Assembly: GCA_013100825.1 (NCBI GenBank)
Contig: CP040001.1
Location: forward strand, 496,001 to 560,000
Direction: 5' to 3'
DNA: 64,000 nucleotides
Source of the DNA: Candidatus Saccharibacteria bacterium oral taxon 488
GTDB lineage: Bacteria > Patescibacteriota > Saccharimonadia > Saccharimonadales > Saccharimonadaceae
A model generated the notes under the pieces. The model was given only the letters and a program-made list of their open reading frames with translations. It was not told the origin of the DNA and searched no databases. The translations under genes were made by a program, and so were the position numbers. How positions within the stretch are numbered: position 1 is the first letter of the stretch; each line of letters starts with the position of its first letter. Below, one piece after another: positions 42,233-50,204 of the stretch.

Positions 42233-43228
42233 ATGGCCACGAAGAAGACTACTAAAAAGGCCGCGACTGCAAAATCCAGTCCAAAGAAGACGACTGCTGC
42301 AGCTGCTACATCGAAAACAACCGTAACGCGTGTCACCAGCAAGGCTGAGACGAAAAAGCCAGAGGTCAAATCGACTGCTGCTAAACCCGTCAAGACTAGC
42401 TCACCACGTAAAAAAATAGAAGCCAAGCTACCGCGCAATCTCGTCAACATTGTACTAGCCGAAGTTGCTGGCACGTTCATCTTGACACTAGTCGCCTTGT
42501 TCTCGGCATACATGATGACGCCGTTTTACGTTGGTCTAGCACTGGTAGTATTAGTGCTCAGTATTGGTGCAATCTCCGGTGCGCACATTAACCCAGCCGT
42601 CACGTTCGGTCTCTGGACGATGCGTAAGCTTCGAGCTATACTCGTACCGTTCTACTGGGCAGCACAATTCCTTGGCGCAATGGCTGCCGTTGTCTTGATG
42701 GGAGCAATTTCATCAGGTAGCTTCGTCATTAACTTTGACCAATTCACCACCTTCTCGTGGGCAATCTTTGCCGTTGAGCTCGTCGGTATGGCGGTCTTTA
42801 TGTTTGGCATCAGCGCAGCCCTATCACGCACTGATCTCAAGAACACCAGTAAAGCCGTGGTCATTGGTATGTCATTGACACTTGGCTTGGTGGTTAGCGG
42901 TGCATTGCTACCACTCGCCCAAAATGCTGCTGTCCAAAAGTACCAAGAAGAGCAAGCAAATGCGACTCGGCAAACTCAGCAGCTAAAGGATCAGCGCACC
43001 TACCCACGCGAAGTATATATCAGCGGTGCGACACTGAACCCGGCAGTCGCCCTGGCAGTGACTGAAAAGACTAACTCACAGCTACAAAACGCCTCAGCAC
43101 CAGCACAAAAAACAGAGAAAATGTATACCCGCCTCAGCCTTGAAGTAATCGCTGCGACGCTCGTTGGTGCAGCACTCGGCGGTAACTTGTTCTTGCTCAT
43201 CAACTACCGCAATAAGGAAGAAGAGTAA
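42233..43228 (+). CDS. Aquaporin-family (MIP) channel with long basic N-terminus
   Basis: A 331-residue protein. The first 70 residues are a low-complexity Lys/Ala/Thr/Ser tail with no membrane helix, followed by six membrane helices. Two half-helices carry NPA: INPAVTF near residue 119 and LNPAVALAV near 268. In most aquaporins and glycerol facilitators Arg follows the second NPA and lines the selectivity filter; here it is Val. A polar insert of about 40 residues (QKYQEEQANATRQTQQ) lies before the second NPA. TATAAT and an AGGAGG ribosome site precede the ATG. Confidence 0.85.
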   Translation: MATKKTTKKAATAKSSPKKTTAAAATSKTTVTRVTSKAETKKPEVKSTAAKPVKTSSPRKKIEAKLPRNLVNIVLAEVAGTFILTLVALFSAYMMTPFYVGLALVVLVLSIGAISGAHINPAVTFGLWTMRKLRAILVPFYWAAQFLGAMAAVVLMGAISSGSFVINFDQFTTFSWAIFAVELVGMAVFMFGISAALSRTDLKNTSKAVVIGMSLTLGLVVSGALLPLAQNAAVQKYQEEQANATRQTQQLKDQRTYPREVYISGATLNPAVALAVTEKTNSQLQNASAPAQKTEKMYTRLSLEVIAATLVGAALGGNLFLLINYRNKEEE

Positions 43229-43248
43229 ATCATAGTTCTACCATAACG

Positions 43249-43276
43249 ATATCCCGCCTCTTTTGGCGGGATATTT
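43249..43276. terminator. Terminator between the aquaporin gene and rmuC
   Basis: Ten-base stem ATATCCCGCC/GGCGGGATAT with a six-base loop, followed by TTTTT on the plus strand. It ends the aquaporin transcript; for the leftward rmuC the T run is weaker. Confidence 0.85.
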
Positions 43277-43282
43277 TTTGCG

Positions 43283-44353
43283 TTAGTCTTCCTGCGCCGG
43301 TCGGTCGATTAACTCTGGCTGTGTTTGGTGGTCGCCGCCAGCGATCCGCACCACGTCTTTATCAATCTTGCCCAGCTCTTTGTACGAATTATTATAATGC
43401 CCGACAGTGGTGCTGAGGCTCTTGCCCATCTTGGTCATCAGATCGTCAAACTTTTTGATGTGCACACCCAGCTGGCCGACACGCACCTGGATGTCCTTGG
43501 CTTGCTCTTCTATCTGCAGGCTCCTCAGGCCCTGTAGCACCGTCTGCAAATACGCCAAAAAGCTGGTCGGACTGACGATAATCACCCGCTTGTCACGAAA
43601 GGCATATTCGATCAAATCGCGACTCGAACCGCCCGCACCAACATTGTTGATGAGCAGGTCATAATACAGCGACTCACTCGGGATGAACATAAAGGCAAAG
43701 TCCATGGTGTTCTCACGCGGGCGAATATATTTGCTGGTTTCGTCGATACGCCCCTTCAGATCAGCCTTCACCTTATTCAGCCACAACTCGCGCTCAGCCT
43801 TGGTCTCGGCGTTAATCATCCGGTTGTAATTTTCCAGACTAAACTTACTGTCTACTGGCAAAATCTGCCCCTTGTCTAGAAAAATAACTGCATCAACAGT
43901 CTCGCCATCCTTGAAGCGGTATTGCATCTGGAACTGCTTGGCAGGCAGTACATTATCCAACACGCTTTCCAGGTAGAATTCGCCGAACACACCACGCTGC
44001 TTCGGGTTTTTTAAAACGTTCTGCAAAGTTTTTAGGTCAGTCGCCACGTCGACCACCCGCTTATTCGTTTCATCCAACTTGGCCAGCCGCTGTATTACGT
44101 CAGCCACCAACTTGGCACTTTCCGACAGCTGCTTTTGCACCGATGTTTGCACCTGAGCATTGCTGCGCTCCAATTTATCACTGACCGATTCATTCAGCTT
44201 GGCGATAGTTCGCCCCAGCTCCACCACGTCAGTTTTGATGAGCTCGACTGATGATTGCTGTTTCAGCTCGCTTAACTTCGACTGTAGCACAAACAGCATC
44301 GCACCCAAACCCATAACGATAATAGCTAAGAGAATAATGATAATGATTTCCAT
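43283..44353 (-). CDS. rmuC: DNA recombination protein RmuC
   Basis: A 356-residue protein: an N-terminal membrane helix (about 2-20), a coiled coil (about 25-105) and the RmuC nuclease-like domain with KQRGVFGEFYLESVL, PVDSKFSLENY and DFAFMFIPSESLYY. The family restrains sequence inversions and may be nucleolytic. It is leaderless by sequence: TACACT (minus strand, 44365-44360) ends 6 bp before the ATG. Confidence 0.93.
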   Translation of the reverse strand: MEIIIIILLAIIVMGLGAMLFVLQSKLSELKQQSSVELIKTDVVELGRTIAKLNESVSDKLERSNAQVQTSVQKQLSESAKLVADVIQRLAKLDETNKRVVDVATDLKTLQNVLKNPKQRGVFGEFYLESVLDNVLPAKQFQMQYRFKDGETVDAVIFLDKGQILPVDSKFSLENYNRMINAETKAERELWLNKVKADLKGRIDETSKYIRPRENTMDFAFMFIPSESLYYDLLINNVGAGGSSRDLIEYAFRDKRVIIVSPTSFLAYLQTVLQGLRSLQIEEQAKDIQVRVGQLGVHIKKFDDLMTKMGKSLSTTVGHYNNSYKELGKIDKDVVRIAGGDHQTQPELIDRPAQED

Positions 44354-44371
44354 ACTCTTAGTGTACAGGGA

Positions 44372-44866
44372 TTACAGAGACAAGACAACTCGCGCCAACA
44401 GGACGAATATAGCCAAAACGATAATCGCCGCCACGTTGCCGCGGGTCCGGTTCAGCCACATCGCGGTTGCGTATACGAAGCCAAACGCCACAGTTGTTAC
44501 CATCAGCGACAACCACCATACCTCAGCAGTCGAGACGCCGACACCCCACAGTGCGCCAACCGCAGCGAGTACCACGAGCAGCGGCCGCCTGACTCGATTG
44601 AGGGCGATAATCGGTACGAGCATAACGCTGACCAATACCAGCGCAACGTAGGCACCAATTTGCGCACTGTTCGTACACATTGATGGGTCGGCCGTCGGGC
44701 CACAAATAATCTGCTTTAGGATAAAGCGATCAAGCGCCAGGGCAATCAGCCATGTCACGACACCGCCAACCATACCGCTGATGACAACTCGCCAGAACAC
44801 CGCCGGCGTCACGGGAAACATATAGCCTGATTCTTCCTCGTGAAAAACTTTCTCAAACCACTTCAC
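44372..44866 (-). CDS. Hypothetical membrane protein
   Basis: A 164-residue protein with about four membrane helices and a GVSTAEVWW segment; no family recognised. The frame is open for another 33 codons upstream, but a TATAGT box (minus strand, 44882-44877) lies inside that stretch and a GTG follows 10 bp later, giving the start MKWFEKVFHEEE. If the longer ATG (44965) were used it would overlap the PAP2 gene by 58 bases. Confidence 0.55.
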   Translation of the reverse strand: MKWFEKVFHEEESGYMFPVTPAVFWRVVISGMVGGVVTWLIALALDRFILKQIICGPTADPSMCTNSAQIGAYVALVLVSVMLVPIIALNRVRRPLLVVLAAVGALWGVGVSTAEVWWLSLMVTTVAFGFVYATAMWLNRTRGNVAAIIVLAIFVLLARVVLSL

Positions 44867-44907
44867 AATAGATACAACTATACCAATAATTTGATAAAAT
44901 ATCAACC

Positions 44908-45390
44908 CTATTTTGCAGTGCGTGACGCCTGTCGCAACGGCATGTACCAGAATATGCCCACCCAAGCGATAATGAGCCCCCCAGCCACATCAAGCGGCGT
45001 ATGCACCAATGCCACCACCCGCCCTATACCAACCAGTAGCGTCATCACTAAACAGGCCACGGCCCACCCTCGACACTTCGCGCCGAACCACACCGCCAGC
45101 GTGATGGCCATAGTGAACAGGGCGTGATCAGACGGGAAGCCCGGATTATCCAAAAACGAGGCGCCAGCACTCACGCCCGCCAGTTCAAACGGACGGAGGC
45201 CTGATGGCTGATATAGCAACCCGATAATTTTTGCTGCGACGAACGCCGTCAGCCCCGCCATTAGCACTCGTGTATACACTTGATGGCGCCGATCTCGCGG
45301 TACGTGTCGGATGAGCGTATACATCCCGATCAACACCACCGGGATCACCAGCCCGTCGGCAACAATTTTCACCATCCATGAAATATCCAT
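44908..45390 (-). CDS. PAP2-family membrane phosphatase, undecaprenyl-pyrophosphatase-like
   Basis: A 160-residue integral membrane protein with about five helices. The three PAP2 motifs are recognisable: LLYQPSGLRPFEL (motif 1, RP), FPSDHA (motif 2) and GRVVALVHTPLDVAGG (motif 3 with His and Asp). A BcrC-like role in recycling the lipid carrier of peptidoglycan synthesis is likely. The frame extends upstream into the tRNA-Gln promoter, but TATAAT (minus strand, 45403-45398) ends 7 bp before the ATG at 45390, which marks a leaderless start there. Confidence 0.85.
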   Translation of the reverse strand: MDISWMVKIVADGLVIPVVLIGMYTLIRHVPRDRRHQVYTRVLMAGLTAFVAAKIIGLLYQPSGLRPFELAGVSAGASFLDNPGFPSDHALFTMAITLAVWFGAKCRGWAVACLVMTLLVGIGRVVALVHTPLDVAGGLIIAWVGIFWYMPLRQASRTAK

Positions 45391-45447
45391 AAGCCCCATT
45401 ATACCCTGCTGGGCGTCGGCGTCAAACCCTGCGCTCGACCCGCTGGC

Positions 45448-45476
45448 TTGCGCCGCTTTACCATCCGTAGTATAAT
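45448..45476 (+). promoter_or_regulatory. Promoter of tRNA-Gln(CTG)
   Basis: TTGCGC at 45448-45453, a 17 bp spacer and TATAAT at 45471-45476, 12 bases before the mature tRNA. Confidence 0.7.
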
Positions 45477-45487
45477 CAGACACGCGT

Positions 45488-45562
45488 TGGGGATTCGCCA
45501 AGTGGTAAGGCACCGGGTTCTGGTCCCGGCATTCGGGGGTTCGAATCCCTCATCCCCAGCCA
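45488..45562 (+). tRNA. tRNA-Gln (anticodon CTG), CCA encoded
   Basis: A cloverleaf of 75 bases: acceptor TGGGGAT/ATCCCCA, anticodon loop TTCTGGT reading CTG, T arm GGGGG-TTCGAAT-CCCTC, discriminator G and encoded CCA. The T1-A72 pair and G73 are typical glutamine identity elements. G18, G19 and C56 are normal. It is flanked by leftward genes. Confidence 0.93.
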
Positions 45563-45570
45563 AGAAAAAG

Positions 45571-45595
45571 GATTGACGTTTTGTCAATCTTTTTT
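45571..45595 (+). terminator. Terminator of tRNA-Gln, inside the 3' end of a convergent gene
   Basis: GATTGAC-GTTTT-GTCAATC followed by TTTTTT. The hairpin and T run overlap the last four or so codons (KKKD, stop) of the leftward membrane-protein gene at 45584, so one sequence serves as terminator and as coding DNA. Confidence 0.85.
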
Positions 45596-46084
45596 CTTAC
45601 GCTTTGGTTTGGTATGAGCCTGATGGTCAGTTGATGTTTCTTGAGATTTTACCGTGGTCATCGCACCCTGGCCGAAACCACTTGCCCATATTGCCAAAAT
45701 CCACACGCCGGCCAGAAACAGGAGCGACCAGCTACCGCCCGGTAGGTCAAACGTCGCCCCAAATATCATTGATACTCCGTGACAGAACGCCATGCTTTCT
45801 AGCAGCGTCAACAGCAGTAGCGCCACGACGCCCATCACGGCACTTACTTTTCTCAGTCTAGCCGATATATCCATGGCGAGTAGAAATGGTAGCGCCCCAA
45901 CCTCTGTGACAACGAGAACGATAGCGCACACTGCCGCCAGCATGCCCGGCAGTCCAGCGAGCATTGATGGAAACTTATCAAACGAGAATAGCTGGCTCAA
46001 GACGATGACGAGAATGTATCCAGCAATAATTCGCCGCACGATCTGCACAACTGACATTGGCTGCTTGGTCACTGTTTTCTTCAT
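45584..46084 (-). CDS. Hypothetical membrane protein
   Basis: A 166-residue protein with four predicted membrane helices (about residues 13-32, 42-62, 74-98 and 112-134) and a basic, Lys-rich cytosolic tail. No family recognised. TATACT (minus strand, 46096-46091) ends exactly 6 bp before the ATG and no ribosome site is present, so it is leaderless. The tail KPKRKKKD is encoded partly by the tRNA-Gln terminator sequence. Confidence 0.65.
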   Translation of the reverse strand: MKKTVTKQPMSVVQIVRRIIAGYILVIVLSQLFSFDKFPSMLAGLPGMLAAVCAIVLVVTEVGALPFLLAMDISARLRKVSAVMGVVALLLLTLLESMAFCHGVSMIFGATFDLPGGSWSLLFLAGVWILAIWASGFGQGAMTTVKSQETSTDHQAHTKPKRKKKD

Positions 46085-46243
46085 AGATACAGTATACCGC
46101 CCTCTCTTAAAAAGCTCAAGCTTGTTGTATTATTTACCAAAATGCTTGCTTTTTTGATAAAAAACACGTACAGTGACAACAAGCGAACGATACAAAAACA
46201 AACACTACTGACGTTTCTTTCGCTCTACGACATCCACCACAAC

Positions 46244-46325
46244 AAAATACCGTTACGAGTGTGTAGCGGTATTTTCCGTTGTTGGATAAATCACAACGCT
46301 ATATATAGCGTATACGTGCTATAGT
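46244..46325 (+). promoter_or_regulatory. Promoter region of the ParB-like gene with a 14 bp palindrome
   Basis: A perfect palindrome CGCTATATATAGCG at 46297-46310 covers the -35 position of the -10 box TATAGT (46320-46325). The ATG follows 6 bp after the box. Upstream lies a stem AAAATACCG/CGGTATTTT (46244-46252 with 46267-46275). The palindrome looks like an operator, perhaps for the gene's own helix-turn-helix protein. Confidence 0.6.
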
Positions 46326-46331
46326 AACAAT

Positions 46332-47456
46332 ATGAAAGAATATTGTGAGTCGCGAGGGTTTATTGAGTTTGGTCCAAAAAATACCGCGCCAGTGCCATTA
46401 CCTGCCATTAACGAAATTGAGCAGATTCGCAAGACATATGACGAGCAGGCAATTACCGAGCTCGCGACTTCAATCGTTCACGAGGAAGACAGTAATACTT
46501 GGTTCGATATGTACAATCCTCTCCTAGCCGCCTACCTCACACCAGAGGAGGCGGAGCAATACCTCAAGGAACACGCTGCGTTTCATGAAGGATCTCAATC
46601 AATTGATAGTCTCACGCCGGACCATGATGGTAACTACATCATCCTAATCTCTGGGCATCGTCGTAAACGCGCTATCGAGCAGTTACTGAGCCAACATGGC
46701 ATTGCGCCGGAGTGCACCCTAGTAAATGTCAATCTTCGCCGTGGCATTACCTTTGAGGAAGCACTCGTTGCTCAAGTGCGCGAGAATACGCACGAGAAAG
46801 TGTCGCCTACTGAAACCGCCAAATATATCGAGCAACTACACGCCTACCTCGAGAATAAAGAAGGGGCACAGCCGACCTACAGGCGACTGTCTATGATGAC
46901 CGGTATTAGCGAGGGTATCATTAGTACTGCGCTACGGTTTCAACGCTTACCGGAAAGTATCCAAAAACTTGCTACCACTCATGGTGATATCCTCCCCTAC
47001 TCGACTCTCGTCAAACTCGAGCCGCTAATGCGCAAACGAGGTGAGCTGTATAAGAAGTTGCTCTCGCTCGGGCAAACCATGGACGGGGAAGACTGTGAGA
47101 CCTATGTCGAGAATCACCTTCATATCGTGGCGAATACCATTGTTGAAGACCTCCTTGGCGCCAAGAAGCGCAATCACTATATTGAACAGCAGATTAGAGA
47201 CCTAGAACTACGAATTATCAATGCCCAGCCCAGCTTTGACCTTATAGCAGAAACCAGCTCTGGAGCTCAGCGAAAGGCATCAGAGACCCGCCTCGGTAAG
47301 ACAGCCGTATCGGCCATGCGGCATGCCTGTCGAGACGATCCAAGAAATATGCCGCCCGAACAGCTAGCTGAACTCGAGGAGTTCGTCGCAAAAGCCAAGG
47401 CATTAGCGACTCCTGCTGTCAATGGCTACGAACAAGAGTCGCTGCTATCCGCCTAA
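46332..47456 (+). CDS. ParB/Spo0J-family DNA-binding protein
   Basis: A 374-residue protein with a ParB nuclease-like/CTPase fold: ILISGHRRKRAIEQL (about residues 99-113, the GHRR motif) and VRENTHEKVSPTETAKYIEQL (about 153-173), followed by a helix-turn-helix (TYRRLSMMTGISEGIISTAL). ParB usually has GERR and a parA partner; neither is here, so a role as a transcription regulator or orphan partition protein is more likely than chromosome segregation. It is leaderless by spacing, and its 3' end overlaps trmD on the other strand by four bases. Confidence 0.8.
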   Translation: MKEYCESRGFIEFGPKNTAPVPLPAINEIEQIRKTYDEQAITELATSIVHEEDSNTWFDMYNPLLAAYLTPEEAEQYLKEHAAFHEGSQSIDSLTPDHDGNYIILISGHRRKRAIEQLLSQHGIAPECTLVNVNLRRGITFEEALVAQVRENTHEKVSPTETAKYIEQLHAYLENKEGAQPTYRRLSMMTGISEGIISTALRFQRLPESIQKLATTHGDILPYSTLVKLEPLMRKRGELYKKLLSLGQTMDGEDCETYVENHLHIVANTIVEDLLGAKKRNHYIEQQIRDLELRIINAQPSFDLIAETSSGAQRKASETRLGKTAVSAMRHACRDDPRNMPPEQLAELEEFVAKAKALATPAVNGYEQESLLSA

Positions 47457-48112
47457 TCAACAGTTGCTTTTTGCGACTGCTGTTTGCGCCACTCAGTGAT
47501 TTTGCCGTGATGCCCACTCAGTAAGACTTCCGGTACTCGCAAGCCATTAAATACCTCTGGCCGAGTATACTGCGGATACTCGAGCGTCTCGCCGTCCGAG
47601 AAGCTCTCAATCTCCGCTGACATTGCACCGCCCAGTACACCTGGCAGCAGCCGTACGATTGAATCAATAATGGTCATCGCCGGCAGCTCGCCACCAGTCA
47701 GCACAAAATCACCGATACTCCACTGCTCATCAACCAATTCCATAATGCGCTCGTCAACACCCTCATATCGCCCGCAGATGATAATGAGCCCCCGGCCATC
47801 ATCCGCCGCCACATGCGCCATCGTCTGCCGCCAGCGTCGACCGCGCGGGCTCATCAAGACAACCTTTGCGCTCTCATCTCGCGACCTCGCAAACTCCACC
47901 GCCCGCCATAACGGCTCAATCATCAGTAGCATCCCATCGCCGCCGCCATATGGCGTATCATCCACCTGGCGGCGCGGGCCCAGACCAAATTCACGCAAGT
48001 TCACTGTCTCGAGTGAAACGATACCATCTTTTTGCGCCTTCCACATCATAGAATTTTCAAACACCCCAGAGAACATTTCGGGAAACAGGGTAATGACTTG
48101 AAATTTTCGCAT
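47453..48112 (-). CDS. trmD: tRNA (guanine37-N1)-methyltransferase
   Basis: A 219-residue SPOUT (knotted) methyltransferase that makes m1G37 and prevents frameshifting. Seen: FQVITLFPEMF at the N-terminus, PYGGGDGMLL, IIICGRYEGVDERI and the knot SIGDFVLTGGELPAM. An ATG nine bases upstream is part of the -10 box TATAATG; the ATG at 48112 lies 7 bp after TATAAT (minus strand, 48125-48120) and fits the family N-terminus. The usual neighbours rpsP, rimM and rplS are not adjacent. Confidence 0.95.
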   Translation of the reverse strand: MRKFQVITLFPEMFSGVFENSMMWKAQKDGIVSLETVNLREFGLGPRRQVDDTPYGGGDGMLLMIEPLWRAVEFARSRDESAKVVLMSPRGRRWRQTMAHVAADDGRGLIIICGRYEGVDERIMELVDEQWSIGDFVLTGGELPAMTIIDSIVRLLPGVLGGAMSAEIESFSDGETLEYPQYTRPEVFNGLRVPEVLLSGHHGKITEWRKQQSQKATVD

Positions 48113-48147
48113 ACCCTTCATTATACCGCGCCCACATAAAAACCACC

Positions 48148-48178
48148 AAAAAACCGCCCTTTAGCTAGGCGGTTTTTT
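48148..48178. terminator. Terminator between khpA and trmD
   Basis: AAAAAACCGCC/GGCGGTTTTTT stem with a nine-base loop; A and T runs on both sides. It ends the leftward khpA transcript just before the trmD promoter and could work in either direction. Confidence 0.85.
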
Positions 48179-48260
48179 AGCACAAATAAGGCTCTCAATG
48201 GTTACCCATTGCTCGCATAGAGCTGTTCTCGCATATTGTCTGTGCTTGAACTAGTTATGA

Positions 48261-48653
48261 TTATATATCAAGGTCGTCCAGTTCTGCAAGCTCTTTTCGA
48301 GCATTTTCTGCATAAGAAGAGCTATTTTCCACAGTTTCATCTGTTGAGTTGTCCACAGTGTTATCATCTGAAGCGGCAGTCGTAGCTTGCTTGGCGCTTG
48401 TAAAGCCATCATTATTGACGATTTTCAGGTTGTAGCGCGCATCATTTTTCGTCCCCAATGCCCTGAGCAGCGTCCGCAGACTTTGCGCTGTACCGCCACG
48501 CTTACCGATGACCCGACCGAGATCTTCTGGGTTGACCGTCAGTGTGAGTAACACTCCCTTTTCGTCAATCAAACGCTCGACGATGACATCTTCTGGATGT
48601 CCAACCAGCGCCTTTACCACGTATTCTACAAATTGCTGATCTATCGTTGACAT
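48261..48653 (-). CDS. khpA: KH-domain RNA-binding protein KhpA
   Basis: A 130-residue protein. The first 78 residues are the KhpA/YlqC KH domain (FVEYVVKALVGHPEDV, then the GxxG loop in RVIGKRGGTAQSLRTLLRAL); the rest is an acidic Ser/Asn/Asp tail not usual in the family. KhpA works with KhpB (Jag) in RNA binding and cell-elongation control; khpB is not in this window. GGAGG just before the ATG chooses this start over a longer frame. Confidence 0.9.
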   Translation of the reverse strand: MSTIDQQFVEYVVKALVGHPEDVIVERLIDEKGVLLTLTVNPEDLGRVIGKRGGTAQSLRTLLRALGTKNDARYNLKIVNNDGFTSAKQATTAASDDNTVDNSTDETVENSSSYAENARKELAELDDLDI

Positions 48654-48714
48654 ACTGCCCCTCCTTGGAATTAACTGTACTCCTAGTATAGCATAGGCGA
48701 TTTGCCGAGGGCAA

Positions 48715-49803
48715 CTATGGCAATTGGCACTTTTTGGCGCAGTGGGCAGTAATGTTCGCTTTGTGCTCAGCTTCGGTCTTCGCAAAATAGGTTACATTGT
48801 CGTCGCCGCTCAAGAAGTAAAGGTAATCCTCCTGAGCCGGATCGGCCACAGCATTCAATGCCGCGAGACCGGGTGCGGCAATTGGCCCAGGTGGCAGCCC
48901 CTTGTGAATGCGCGTATTGTACGGTGAATTGAGCGTATGCGAGCGAGCCACGCCAGCCTTGTCGGCGGCATAATGATACGTCACGTCTGACCCGAGCGGT
49001 ATATCCTTTTTCAGGCGATTATAAAATACGCTAGCGATCCGCCGCATGTCCTCGCAGGTCGCTTTACCCGGGCAGCCAATTGACTCACGCTGAATAATTG
49101 AGGCCAGCGTCAACCCCTGATACAGCGACAGGCCCCGAGCTGCAAATTTCTTCTCGAGATTATTCTCAGTTACCACCCGATCTAGCTCACTGATGGCCCG
49201 CTGCAAGGCTTGCTGGGCAGTGGCGTCTGACGGCAAGAAGTACGTATCACCATAGATATAACCCTCGAGATCGGCGGTCGCTGGCTTACTTTTTAGTACC
49301 GTACCGGTATAGGTAGCAGCAAAAGCGGCCGTGATCTGCTCATCATTGTAGCCAGCCCGCTTGAGGGCGCTGGCAACATCGGTCTTTTGAGCGGCAGGCG
49401 TCGAGGTCTTATCGCGCAGTGTTGCCCCTGGATAAAACAATACCGAGCGCCGATCCGGTTTGCCACCGAGTAGATGCTTAAGCACCGACGCCACATCTTG
49501 ATCTTGCGTAAAACTATACACGCCTTTATTGAAGGTGCCGGTAACATTATTTAACTTGAGGTAAATCGTCATAGCAAAGGCACTACGAATAATTTTTTTA
49601 TCTTCAAGTTTTTTGGCGATAACCTGCGCTGTGTCGCCACTGGCGATTTCGACACTGATTTTTTGCCGCGCCCCGGCATCGACCGGACGAAGCATTTGTT
49701 TGTACCAAATGACGCCGCTAAGCAGCACCACACCCGCCACCGCGACAACTGCCGATACGATAATGAGCCACAACCGCCGTTTTTTAATCTTCAACTTCTT
49801 CAT
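48715..49803 (-). CDS. mltG: Endolytic murein transglycosylase MltG
   Basis: A 362-residue protein: a basic N-terminus, one membrane helix (about 12-33), a LysM-like region and the YceG/MltG domain with LEGYIYGDTYFLP, the catalytic Glu in IIQRESIG, and SPYNTRIHKGLPPGPIAAPG. MltG cuts nascent glycan strands and sets their length. It starts inside the end of ruvX (four-base overlap). Confidence 0.94.
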   Translation of the reverse strand: MKKLKIKKRRLWLIIVSAVVAVAGVVLLSGVIWYKQMLRPVDAGARQKISVEIASGDTAQVIAKKLEDKKIIRSAFAMTIYLKLNNVTGTFNKGVYSFTQDQDVASVLKHLLGGKPDRRSVLFYPGATLRDKTSTPAAQKTDVASALKRAGYNDEQITAAFAATYTGTVLKSKPATADLEGYIYGDTYFLPSDATAQQALQRAISELDRVVTENNLEKKFAARGLSLYQGLTLASIIQRESIGCPGKATCEDMRRIASVFYNRLKKDIPLGSDVTYHYAADKAGVARSHTLNSPYNTRIHKGLPPGPIAAPGLAALNAVADPAQEDYLYFLSGDDNVTYFAKTEAEHKANITAHCAKKCQLP

Positions 49804-50204
49804 CCGTGCACCTCCAAATAATCTTGCAAAATAATACTCGCCGCCTCAGCGTCAATGTCACCCTTATCTTTGATCTTGCCAGCCAGGCGCTGTTCGGCCT
49901 GAACGCTGGTTAGCGACTCATCCTGATAAGCAATCTCGGCATCAATGTCCAGCTGACCCAGCCGCCTAACGAAATCGACCACGAACTCTGTTTGCTGCGT
50001 TGGTTCGCCGGATTGATTACGCGGATAGCCGACCACTACCAGCGAAATATCGTGCCGCAGCATAATCTCTGCCAGTTCCTCCATGACCCGCTCGTCATTA
50101 GCCACCCAGCCAAACGGTACCGCAATCCGCACCTGTGAATCGGCCATCGCCAGACCGATCCGCTTCTCGCCCACATCTAGCGCTAGAAAGTTTTTAGCTT
50201 TCAT
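49800..50204 (-). CDS. ruvX: Putative pre-16S rRNA nuclease / Holliday-junction resolvase-like RuvX (YqgF)
   Basis: A 134-residue RNase H-fold protein. Seen: LALDVGEKRIGLAMAD (Asp at about residue 10), VVVGYPRN near 57 and YQDESLTSVQAE near 93, which carry the conserved acidic residues. The family matures the 16S rRNA 5' end. It overlaps the 537-residue gene by 11 bases and mltG by four bases. Confidence 0.92.
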   Translation of the reverse strand: MKAKNFLALDVGEKRIGLAMADSQVRIAVPFGWVANDERVMEELAEIMLRHDISLVVVGYPRNQSGEPTQQTEFVVDFVRRLGQLDIDAEIAYQDESLTSVQAEQRLAGKIKDKGDIDAEAASIILQDYLEVHG

